From contig WRFU01000005.1 of assembly GCA_009778675.1 (NCBI GenBank), positions 1 to 40,623 on the forward strand: a stretch of DNA of 40,623 bases, written 5' to 3'. The position numbers and the translations under genes are program-made. This DNA is from Candidatus Saccharimonadota bacterium. Its GTDB lineage: Bacteria; Patescibacteriota; Saccharimonadia; Saccharimonadales; Saccharimonadaceae. The notes below the pieces were generated by a model. It did no database searches, had not been told where the DNA came from, and saw only the letters and a list, made by a program, of their open reading frames with translations. Below, piece by piece: positions 16,736-24,006 of this stretch. The first letter of the stretch is position 1; the number at the start of each line of letters is the position of its first letter.

Positions 16736-19408
16736 CTATGGGCTGACAGCCGTAACGGTATTTTCGTAACCAGCTGTGTCTACCAAACGCACAGCTACTT
16801 TTTGATTAGAGCTAGCAAAGGTATAGGCCACATTCAAGACGTTTGATGATGCCGCACCACTGGCAATAACCGTACCATCTACCGACACGTAATATTCTTT
16901 CAAGCTAAACGTGCCAGCGATTAGACTAATTTGAATAGTATTTGGCGTACTAGCCGCAAAGGTATCGTTAGCAAAACTAACGGTGGCGTTTGGCATGCGG
17001 TCGCTACATTTGTGCACGTCATCGTCATTCTTTGTATCGTAACCATCGGCCACATAGGTATCTTTCTTTGTCACCGGGTCGGTAACTTTGGTTACTTCGA
17101 TATCAATCCTGGTAGTTTGTGGTGTACAGCTAGTAGCCTTTTTACGGCTAATCGTATCAAAGGTCATTTTAGACTGGGTAACGCCAGTGTTATTTTTGTT
17201 ATACCAGCTTGGCCAGATATCGGTCTTGCCATTGATAGTTAATTTTTGAATGCCACTCGGCATAGTCGGGGCATCGCCTGACTTCCATTTACCCTGTTTG
17301 GCGTAAACGTTTTTATGAACATTTTCCATGTACTCATTTATAACGTGACGGCCATAAATGTGGTTGCTATCATCGCCCAACATTGGTGAACCATCATGGT
17401 TGCCTTCCCATACAGCGGTGGCGATAGAAGTAGAATACGACATAAACCACAAATCTTTACTGTGGCCGCTGCCATTATCGGTGGTACCAGATTTGGTAGC
17501 CGTCCAGACACCTGGTACTACAAAACCAAAACCGTATGACGCCGAACCCCACACCAAGCTAGCGCGAGCTACTGGATCGTGCAAAATATCGGTTAACATG
17601 TAAGCAATTTGTGGGTCAATGGCTTGTTTAGCTTTGGGGGCTTCCCACTTTTTAAGAACATCGCCGTTACTATTTTTAACTTCTAAAACGTAAGCCAATG
17701 GTAGGTACTTACCACCCCTGGCAAGCGAGGCGTAAGCGTTAGCGTGTTCAACTGGGGTCACACTGCAACCACCACCAATCGCGGCCGAAAGTCCGGCATC
17801 GTTGTTATCGGTGCAGTACGAAAGGTCACCTAAATCGTGTGCAGTTTTTATACTGGCATCGACGCCACTTATATACATAGCCTTAATAGCCGGAATATTA
17901 AGTGAGTTAGATAGCGCCTGACGGATTGTGATATCGCCATAGAATTTGCCGGTAAAGTTGCTCACACTACAACCAGCTGGTGCCCCGGCACAGTAAATAC
18001 TGTTGATATTCTCATCACGCAGGATTGACCCTGGACCATAATTAACACCGCTGCGTTGTTTGAATAACGTTGAATAATCGGCGATTGGTTTAATCGACGA
18101 CCCTGGTTCTAATAGGCTAGTGGCAGCGTTAGTTTGGCCAAAACCTGGCGCATCATAATTTACACTCCCCACCATAGCAATGACTTGCCCGGTTTTGACA
18201 TCAATCGACGCTAGAGCCGTGTTGTCAGCCCTGGCATAGGACATATATGACACGTTATCCGAAATAGCTTGTTCGGCATAATTCTGGGCATCTAAATCAA
18301 GCGTGGTTTTAATAGTTAAACCACCAGCACCAACCGTTTTTACACCTAGTTCTTTTTCTAATTGACGTTTAACTTCTTGCACAAAATGTGGCGCTTTCAT
18401 ATCTTTATACTGGTCGCTTTCGGGTCTGATTTGATCCAAAATGTTAACTTTTTTGGCTTCTTCGGCCTGGGCTTTGGTAATAAATTTACTCGTTACCATG
18501 TCGTCTAACACCTTGTGTTGGCGTTCTATTAATAGTTCATTGCCGGCAATGTTATAGGGGTTGTAGACCGATGGATTATTCGGTATAGCCGCCAGTAAGG
18601 CTGATTCGGCCAGAGTTAAATCTTTGGCACTTTTACCAAAATAAGTCTGAGCGCCAGATTCTACCCCATTACGACGACCACCATATGGCGATTCGTTCAA
18701 ATATAAGGTAATAATTTGTTCTTTGTCGTACATCCGTTCGATTTCTAGTGATAAAATGATTTCTTTGATTTTACGCGGAATACCGCCTAGGCCTCTATTA
18801 GAAGCTTGATCCGAAAAATAAACTTGTTTAATTAGCTGTTGGGTTAGGGTACTACCACCTTGGGTACTGCCACCGCGCAAGTTATTTAGCAACGATCGCG
18901 CCAGACCTGTCCAGCTAACACCGTGGTGTTTATAAAAATCTTTATCTTCAATTGCTACCGTGGCCTGACGCATGTAAGTAGAAATATCGTTGCCATCAAC
19001 CACTAGTTTATAGTTGCCATCACCTTTGTCTTCCCACAGGATCTTACCATTACGGTCGGTGTAAGTGTTGACAGTCGATTGTACACGTTTGGCTAATTCA
19101 CCAGGGCGAATTGCGTCTAAATCTTTACGAAATAGCAAAAACAAACCAGCAAAAGCAATAACCAGGGCTATTACCATGCTCGCAATAATTTTTAGTAGCA
19201 TTTTGGCGCCACGTTTGCTAAACCAATACTGTTTTAAGTATTTTGGTCGCAAACGGTAAAAGAATCGTTTTACCGGATCTTTAGGTAATTTAGCCAAATG
19301 TTCCGCTTTTTTACGGGCTTCAGCGGTTTTTTTAGTTTTAGCGCGACTAGTTAAGTTAGCGTATAAACCTAAACCTTTAGCCTTAGCGGAAGTCTTTTTC
19401 TTAGCCAC
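16736..19408 (-). CDS. Class A penicillin-binding protein (PBP1A type)
   Basis: 890 residues. A bifunctional peptidoglycan synthase: glycosyltransferase plus transpeptidase, anchored in the membrane and acting outside. A long Lys-rich cytoplasmic tail precedes a transmembrane helix (about 70-92). The GT51 domain has EDKDFYKHHG with catalytic Glu154, GGSTLTQQLIKQ and LYLNESPYGG. The transpeptidase has the S437-S-I-K440 (SxxK) motif, SNSLN, and K639-SGT. A Thr/Lys-rich, probably immunoglobulin-like C-terminal region of about 150 residues follows. Start is GTG 19408, with AAAGGAG six bases upstream; a second AAGGAGG lies further up. It is divergent from tyrS. Confidence 0.93.
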   Translation of the reverse strand: MAKKKTSAKAKGLGLYANLTSRAKTKKTAEARKKAEHLAKLPKDPVKRFFYRLRPKYLKQYWFSKRGAKMLLKIIASMVIALVIAFAGLFLLFRKDLDAIRPGELAKRVQSTVNTYTDRNGKILWEDKGDGNYKLVVDGNDISTYMRQATVAIEDKDFYKHHGVSWTGLARSLLNNLRGGSTQGGSTLTQQLIKQVYFSDQASNRGLGGIPRKIKEIILSLEIERMYDKEQIITLYLNESPYGGRRNGVESGAQTYFGKSAKDLTLAESALLAAIPNNPSVYNPYNIAGNELLIERQHKVLDDMVTSKFITKAQAEEAKKVNILDQIRPESDQYKDMKAPHFVQEVKRQLEKELGVKTVGAGGLTIKTTLDLDAQNYAEQAISDNVSYMSYARADNTALASIDVKTGQVIAMVGSVNYDAPGFGQTNAATSLLEPGSSIKPIADYSTLFKQRSGVNYGPGSILRDENINSIYCAGAPAGCSVSNFTGKFYGDITIRQALSNSLNIPAIKAMYISGVDASIKTAHDLGDLSYCTDNNDAGLSAAIGGGCSVTPVEHANAYASLARGGKYLPLAYVLEVKNSNGDVLKKWEAPKAKQAIDPQIAYMLTDILHDPVARASLVWGSASYGFGFVVPGVWTATKSGTTDNGSGHSKDLWFMSYSTSIATAVWEGNHDGSPMLGDDSNHIYGRHVINEYMENVHKNVYAKQGKWKSGDAPTMPSGIQKLTINGKTDIWPSWYNKNNTGVTQSKMTFDTISRKKATSCTPQTTRIDIEVTKVTDPVTKKDTYVADGYDTKNDDDVHKCSDRMPNATVSFANDTFAASTPNTIQISLIAGTFSLKEYYVSVDGTVIASGAASSNVLNVAYTFASSNQKVAVRLVDTAGYENTVTAVSP

Positions 19409-19433
19409 TTAAAACTCCTTTTAATACCTCCTT

Positions 19434-19451
19434 ATTATATCATGCTATACT
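19434..19451. promoter_or_regulatory. Divergent -10 boxes, PBP / tyrS
   Basis: Minus strand TATAAT (19439-19434) gives a PBP mRNA starting near 19427 with two Shine-Dalgarno-like blocks. Plus strand TATACT (19446-19451), preceded by TGC, ends six bases before the tyrS ATG. The two boxes are only six bases apart, so polymerases should exclude each other. Confidence 0.65.
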
Positions 19452-19457
19452 AGCTGT

Positions 19458-20663
19458 ATGAAACTTTCTGAAGAACTAATATGGCGTGGTTTTAAGGCTC
19501 AAACCACTGTAGCCAATATAACAGATTTAGATAAAAAGTCAAGAAGATTTTACCTCGGAGTTGATCCCAGCCAAGAATCGATGACAATCGGTAACCTAGC
19601 CGCTTTAATGATGTGTAAAGTGTTCATTAAACACGGTTACGAGTCCACATTGCTGGTTGGTGGCGCCACTGGTCGGATTGGCGATCCCAAGATGGATAAA
19701 GAACGCACTAAGCAGACGCCAGAGCAAATTGATCAAAATGCTAAGGGTATCCATACTCAATATATGCAGATTATGGGTCAGGATATACCCTTAGTCAACA
19801 ACTATGATTGGTTCAAAAATATTAAGTATATTGATTTTCTGGACGAAGTTGGCACGCAATTTAGCATGACGCAGCTGCTGGATCGCGAATTTGTCAAAGC
19901 TCGCATTGGCGTCGATGGCTCCGGCATTTCTTACGCTGAGTTTTCATACTCTTTAATCCAGGGGTACGACTTTTTGCATCTGTTCCGCACTAAAGGCATT
20001 GATTTACAACTGTGCGGTGCTGATCAGTTTGGCAACTGCGTTAGTGGCATGCACTTAATTAAACGGCTTGAGAGTACAGAGGTGGATGTGTGGAGTTGCC
20101 CGCTGATCTTAGATAGCAATGGTAATAAGTTTGGCAAGTCCGAAGGCAACGCCATTTGGCTCAGCGAAGCTAAAACCAGTGCTTATAATTTTTACCAGTT
20201 CTGGCTAAACGTTGATGATGAAGGCGTAGAAAGTTACCTTAAAGTATATACTGAACTTGATGAAGCCCAGATTGAGCAACTACTAAAACAACAGCAAGCC
20301 AACCCTGGGGCACGCATAGCGCAAAAAGCTTTGGCTTACGAAGTGACTAAGATTGTCCATGGCCAGCCCAAAGCCGATAGCGTTGTTAATATTACAACAG
20401 TGCTATTTGGTGACCAGGCAATAGATAAACTGTCTGCCACCGAGCTTGATCTGTTGGCGCGTGAAATACCAACTGTTGCAAGTGGTCTAACTGTCGTCGA
20501 AATTCTATTAGAAGCCGGGCTGGTTAGCAGTAATGGCGAAGCTAGAAGATTACTTGAATCTGGTGCAATTAGTGTAAATGGTGCTAAAGTTCACGATAAT
20601 ATCGAGATTAAAAACGTCAGTTTAGTCAAAAAAGGCAAAAACTCATTCGTATTAGTGAAGTAA
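19458..20663 (+). CDS. tyrS: Tyrosyl-tRNA synthetase
   Basis: 401 residues. Charges tRNA-Tyr. Class I signature: TIGNL in place of HIGH (residues near 43-47), GGATGRIGDP, YSLIQGYDFLHLF, GADQFGN, and the KMSKS loop as K224-F-G-K-S228. The last about 65 residues are an S4 RNA-binding domain (LVSSNGEARRLLESGAISVNG). The KFGKS form is typical of many bacterial TyrRS. It is predicted leaderless (TATACT then six bases then ATG). The HD hydrolase gene begins two bases after its stop. Confidence 0.95.
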   Translation: MKLSEELIWRGFKAQTTVANITDLDKKSRRFYLGVDPSQESMTIGNLAALMMCKVFIKHGYESTLLVGGATGRIGDPKMDKERTKQTPEQIDQNAKGIHTQYMQIMGQDIPLVNNYDWFKNIKYIDFLDEVGTQFSMTQLLDREFVKARIGVDGSGISYAEFSYSLIQGYDFLHLFRTKGIDLQLCGADQFGNCVSGMHLIKRLESTEVDVWSCPLILDSNGNKFGKSEGNAIWLSEAKTSAYNFYQFWLNVDDEGVESYLKVYTELDEAQIEQLLKQQQANPGARIAQKALAYEVTKIVHGQPKADSVVNITTVLFGDQAIDKLSATELDLLAREIPTVASGLTVVEILLEAGLVSSNGEARRLLESGAISVNGAKVHDNIEIKNVSLVKKGKNSFVLVK

Positions 20664-20664
20664 T

Positions 20665-21300
20665 ATGGACAACTTTGAATCAGTTTTACGTTTTTATAAC
20701 CTGGCGAACAAACTGAAAACAACCATTCGTACCGGCTGGCAAATTTGGGATATTAAGGCACCGCGCCTGGAAAGTGTGGCCGAGCACATTTACGGCACGC
20801 AAATGTTAGCAATTGCTTTATGCTCCGAACTAAAGCTAAGAGTCGACCTTACCCGGGTTGTTTTAATGTTAGCAGTGCACGAGCTAGGCGAGATTGTGGT
20901 TGGTGACATCACGATGTTTGACGACATTAGCGTTGAAGATAAACATGCTAAAGAGCTGGTGGCTGTTCAGAAAGTTCTATCAGGGCTTAACATGGCGCAA
21001 CAGATAGAGGACATATATACAGAGTTTGAAGCTAACAAAACTACCGAGGCACGTTTTTGCAAGCAGGTTGATAAGTTAGAAGCTTGTTTGCAGGCTAAGA
21101 TTTACGATGAGGCTGGCTATGCCGATTTTACGTCAGTATGTAAAAAAGACGCTGTTGAAACTAGCCGGCTACAATTTATAAAAGATGGCGAAATATCGTT
21201 CTCTCAAGCCTGGCTTGATAATGCTATTGATACGGTTGGCTTCAGGGGGGGGTGCTGGAATTTGCCAAATGGCTTAAAGAAAATGAAAAGAGTAGTTTAA
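20665..21300 (+). CDS. HD-domain hydrolase (YfbR/COG1896-like), 3' end in a shifted frame
   Basis: 211 residues as read. An HD-fold phosphohydrolase with metal ligands in VAEHIYGT (H41), AVHELGE (H72-E73) and KQVDKLEACLQ; relatives are 5'-deoxynucleotidases that clear dNMPs. The last 15 residues look wrong (CWNLPNGLKKMKRVV). They follow a G8 run at 21245-21252. One more G would give a natural helix, VLEFAKWLKENEKSSLKIKG, ending at TAG 21324-21326, two bases before the terminator and 220 residues in total. So either the tract is phase-variable or the assembly lost a G. The gene is tightly joined to tyrS. Confidence 0.85.
   Translation: MDNFESVLRFYNLANKLKTTIRTGWQIWDIKAPRLESVAEHIYGTQMLAIALCSELKLRVDLTRVVLMLAVHELGEIVVGDITMFDDISVEDKHAKELVAVQKVLSGLNMAQQIEDIYTEFEANKTTEARFCKQVDKLEACLQAKIYDEAGYADFTSVCKKDAVETSRLQFIKDGEISFSQAWLDNAIDTVGFRGGCWNLPNGLKKMKRVV
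21245..21252 (+). repeat. G8 homopolymer in the HD hydrolase gene
   Basis: Eight G after TTCA. With G9 the frame continues to a better C-terminus; with G7 it stops after about ten codons. One of five long G tracts in the window. Confidence 0.9.
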
Positions 21301-21327
21301 AAATAAAAGGTGAGTTAACTAAATAGC

Positions 21328-21355
21328 AAAAAGCGCCACAAATGTGGCGCTTTTT
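21328..21355 (+). terminator. Rho-independent terminator
   Basis: AAAAAGCGCCACA / TGTGGCGCTTTTT, perfect arms with flanking A and T tracts. It begins just after the TAG at 21324-21326 that the G9 frame of the HD gene would use, and can also serve the minus-strand gene. Confidence 0.92.
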
Positions 21356-21381
21356 AGCGTTGTTATAGGCTTATATGGCGT

Positions 21382-21964
21382 TTATCCGACGATAAACCCA
21401 CTCGGCTGATCCATCATACCGCCTTTGCAAGTCATGATGTCACGGTAGATTGCTCGGATAGCTGAGGCCATCCACTCTGCGATCATTTCATCGAAGACGG
21501 CTTGTACACCGCTGAATCCGATGATAATGCCGCCAGGCATGATCGTACTGCCGCCCCACTTAGTATCCCCGGCATCGTATAGATAGGGGTATTGGGTCTG
21601 GACAAGTGAACTTGCCATACCTGTTTTGAGCGATACAAATGCTTTGGCTAATGCCAATTCGCGGTATTTGGCAGCGTCTTTGGCTTTCGGGTCGATTTCA
21701 GCGGTAAAGCAAACATAGTTTTCTAAATCATCTTCTTCGCCACCCACAACGGCAGAGAACAATATACCTTCTCTGACATCAGCACGTGGTCCTAAGACGA
21801 CTACACTCCCAGCACAACGATTGAAAATTTCGTTCTGGGGGGGGGGCAGCATTCTTAACAGCTGGCAGGATCATTTCCCATGCCTTTTCGCACACTTCGG
21901 AAAACTCAGGAAACTTGACAGATACAGGGGATTCCAGTTTATCAGGCGCAAGACCATTAGACAT
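21382..21964 (-). CDS. GlcG/HbpS-like protein split by a C10 tract
   Basis: The start at 21964 (MSNGLAPDKLE) has an excellent Shine-Dalgarno (AGAGGTGAT). After about 40 residues the frame runs into ten C (21846-21837, minus strand), beyond which it soon ends; the remaining 150 codons are open in the +1 frame to TAA 21382. With C9 the two parts fuse into about 193 residues. The C-terminal half has YRELALAKAFVSL, GGSTIMPGGIIIGFSGV and DEMIAEWMASAI, which resembles the GlcG/HbpS (DUF336) fold: a KA helix, a GG turn, a GxIxGxSGV strand and a DExxA helix. Function is unknown; relatives bind haem or small ligands. The split looks like an off state of a phase-variable gene or an assembly error. Confidence 0.6.
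21837..21846. repeat. G10/C10 homopolymer inside the GlcG-like gene
   Basis: Ten G on the plus strand, encoding Pro codons in the minus-strand gene. Loss of one base, or gain of two, puts the two halves in the same frame. Confidence 0.92.
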
Positions 21965-22055
21965 ATGATCACCTCTTTCTGGCTACCACTGGCAGCCAAT
22001 CGATTTTAACAACACTTCAAACCTAGCTGGTGCTTATGCAACAGCTACTGTCTTC

Positions 22056-22084
22056 AGTATAGCACACATAGCCTAATAAGTCAA
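22056..22084 (-). promoter_or_regulatory. Promoter of the GlcG-like gene
   Basis: Minus strand TTGACT (22084-22079), 17-base spacer ending GTGTGC, TATACT (22061-22056). The leader of about 85 bases carries a hairpin (TGGCTGCC / GGTAGCCA, one mismatch) just before the Shine-Dalgarno. This accounts for most of the 167-base gap 21965-22131. Confidence 0.75.
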
Positions 22085-22120
22085 GCTATACCCAATAAAT
22101 CTTCACTATAAACCAATTTA

Positions 22121-22147
22121 AAGTGCCGCTACTATGTAGCGGCACTT
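22121..22147 (-). terminator. Terminator overlapping a stop codon
   Basis: Perfect 12-base arms (22121-22132 and 22136-22147) with a three-base loop; the left end includes the stop codon of the minus-strand gene. It is followed on the minus strand by TTTAAATTGG. Confidence 0.75.
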
Positions 22148-22617
22148 GCGCGGTTAAGAGCTTCTAATATGGGTTCTGCGCCTTCTAGTGCATCATACTC
22201 AGTGAAATTATCACTGGTAAATTTTTCCAAACCACCCGGGAACTGCTGATCGATAGCAGCCGCCAGGCCATTATTGCCAGCTTTTTTCATAACGGTTAAT
22301 GCGTTGAGGTATAGAAATTGCACTGGCGTAACAATGGTCTTCGAACTAATGTTCAATCGTCTATCTGGGCCGCATTGTACGCCAAGTTCTTTCAACCTTT
22401 CGGCAGCGCGAAACTTGAGCACTAGGTCATCTGTTATTGACCTTCTTTTGTTAGGATCACACGTAATTGGTAGGAAAACATGAAACCAGTCACCATAGAA
22501 ATCTGTGGCGAGCCCGTCAAAAGCCGTTTCGACTAGACCAGCAATAGTTCCGGTTTCTTCGCCTAAATTCTTGTGAAACAACCTTTGTAGCATTGTAACG
22601 GTATAAAAACCAGCCAT
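22132..22617 (-). CDS. Unknown 161-residue protein
   Basis: ATG 22617 is chosen because AAGGAG lies eight bases upstream; a GTG at 22626 is too close to it. The protein (MAGFYTVTMLQRLFHKNLGE) is soluble, helical in its second half, and has no motif I recognise. Notable parts are DFYGDWFHVFLPITCDP, SKTIVTPVQFLYLNALTVMK and the C-terminal LEGAEPILEALNRASAAT. It has its own strong promoter and terminator. The neighbouring GlcG-like gene has the same layout on the same strand, so the two may be paralogous cassettes in regulation if not in sequence. Confidence 0.7.
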   Translation of the reverse strand: MAGFYTVTMLQRLFHKNLGEETGTIAGLVETAFDGLATDFYGDWFHVFLPITCDPNKRRSITDDLVLKFRAAERLKELGVQCGPDRRLNISSKTIVTPVQFLYLNALTVMKKAGNNGLAAAIDQQFPGGLEKFTSDNFTEYDALEGAEPILEALNRASAAT

Positions 22618-22691
22618 AAATATCACTCCTTAGGATATCAAAATTGAAGACACAATACTTCATTGTAAAACTCTTAACAACGACTGCAGCA

Positions 22692-22733
22692 ACTGTAGTA
22701 GAAAAGCAGTTGGTTGTCAAGCTATGTTAAAAT
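22692..22733. promoter_or_regulatory. Divergent promoters, orphan gene / HAD gene
   Basis: Minus strand: TTGACA (22720-22715), 17 bases, TACAGT (22697-22692), leader about 68 bases. Plus strand: TAAAAT (22728-22733) six bases before ATG 22740, predicted leaderless. Both classes of promoter seen in this window meet here. Confidence 0.7.
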
Positions 22734-22739
22734 TTAACT

Positions 22740-23492
22740 ATGGTCAAAAAAATAATTGCCTTCGATCAAGATGATACGTTAAATGTCACCAAGCTACCAA
22801 TCGAGCCGGAAATGGCTGAACTTTTAACTGAACTGTTAGATAAATATGAAGTCTGTGTGATCTCGGGTTGTTCGTACGAAGTAATGAAGAAAAACGAGCC
22901 TGATCAGATGAAAAAGGCGTCTGATAAAGAACTGGAAAAACTACATTTAATGCCAACTTGCGGCGCGCAGTATTGGCGTTATGAAAATGGCAATTGGGCA
23001 CGTAAATATGCTCATTTCTTGAGTGATGAACAGGTAAGCAAAATTAGTAAAGTTATAGAAACGGCTGCGAAAAAGCTTGATTTTTGGTGCAAGAACCCGA
23101 CTGGCGAAATTATTGAAAACCGCGGTAGCCAAGTTACGTTTTCGGCGCTTGGCCAATGGGCCACACCACAAGATAAACATGCTTGGGATTCACACATGAG
23201 AAAACGCCAGGCAATTGTCGAGATAATAAAGCCTGAACTGCCGGGGCTAGAAATTAAAATCGGTGGCGGCACATCTATAGATGTGACTTTGCCGAATATC
23301 GACAAAGCCTATGGTATGAAACAATTAATGGCTGAAACTGGTTACAAAAAAGACGAGATTTTATATATTGGCGACAAGTTAGATAGAGACGGTAATGACT
23401 ATCCCGTAAAAGCCATGGGAATTGACACAATTGCCGTGACTCGCTGGCAAGATACCGCCAATGTACTGCGTGGCATACTAGCTGTTAGCTAA
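22740..23492 (+). CDS. HAD-IIB phosphatase, phosphomannomutase-like
   Basis: 250 residues. The nucleophile motif is FDQDDTLN (D9, D11), motif II is VISGCS, and the late motif is YIGDKLDRDGNDYPVKAMG, which resembles the eukaryotic-type phosphomannomutase/sucrose-phosphatase group of HAD-IIB enzymes. The cap has GGTSIDVTLPNIDKAYGMKQL, seen in sugar-phosphate phosphatases. A sugar-phosphate phosphatase or phosphomannomutase is likely; which one cannot be told from sequence alone. Predicted leaderless. Its 3' end overlaps the convergent methyltransferase gene by 15 bases. Confidence 0.88.
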   Translation: MVKKIIAFDQDDTLNVTKLPIEPEMAELLTELLDKYEVCVISGCSYEVMKKNEPDQMKKASDKELEKLHLMPTCGAQYWRYENGNWARKYAHFLSDEQVSKISKVIETAAKKLDFWCKNPTGEIIENRGSQVTFSALGQWATPQDKHAWDSHMRKRQAIVEIIKPELPGLEIKIGGGTSIDVTLPNIDKAYGMKQLMAETGYKKDEILYIGDKLDRDGNDYPVKAMGIDTIAVTRWQDTANVLRGILAVS

Positions 23493-23960
23493 ACTATATT
23501 GCCGGTGTAGTTCGTAAGCTATGGCCGAAACGGCCACTGGCAAAGTCAAAAAATCGACTTTATTTTTATCCATCGGTAATTTCACCATTTGGTCTAGCAT
23601 TCTTTGCTTTTTAAATGTCAAACCAGACGATTCGGTGCCAAAAACAATCACCACATCTTTATCTTGCGGCAATTTAACATCGTAGAAGATCTTATCTGCC
23701 TTGCCCGACGTGCCGATTAAATATTTGCCTTTGGTGTGCAGGTCATCCACGGCTTCTTCGAAAGTGTCATAATGAATCGCCTTAAAACCATCTTTGATTT
23801 TCCATGATTTAATCCTATTTATCACTTTCGGCGCGTTAAACGATAGCGAATTCTTGCCAGCCGTGTAAACAATAGCGTCAATTGACTGCGCAACTTGAAT
23901 AATATGTGCCATGTCGTATGGCGCCCGGATGGTGTCAAACAGCAATTCCACTCTTCTCAT
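23478..23960 (-). CDS. SpoU/TrmH-family RNA 2'-O-methyltransferase
   Basis: 160 residues from ATG 23960 (MRRVELLFDTIRAP). This start is preferred to one at 24014 because TACAAT (23973-23968) ends seven bases upstream and the longer form would run through the recG promoter. The SPOUT knot is clear: motif 1 FDTIRAPYDMAHIIQ, motif 2 VVIVFGTESSGLTFKK, motif 3 KVDFLTLPVAVSAIAYELHRQ. It transfers a methyl group from SAM to a ribose in tRNA or rRNA; the target cannot be named. The N-terminal substrate domain of TrmB/RlmB relatives is lacking, so it is the minimal type. Confidence 0.88.
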   Translation of the reverse strand: MRRVELLFDTIRAPYDMAHIIQVAQSIDAIVYTAGKNSLSFNAPKVINRIKSWKIKDGFKAIHYDTFEEAVDDLHTKGKYLIGTSGKADKIFYDVKLPQDKDVVIVFGTESSGLTFKKQRMLDQMVKLPMDKNKVDFLTLPVAVSAIAYELHRQYSLANS

Positions 23961-23967
23961 TTTAGCT

Positions 23968-23999
23968 ATTGTAGCATTTTGCAGATAGTTCGCTACAAT
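23968..23999. promoter_or_regulatory. Face-to-face promoters, SpoU / recG
   Basis: ATTGTAGC (23968-23975) and GCTACAAT (23992-23999) form a perfect 8-base inverted repeat 16 bases apart. Each arm is the -10 of the gene on its side, with seven bases to the respective ATG. Confidence 0.65.
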
Positions 24000-24006
24000 A
24001 GGTTTG

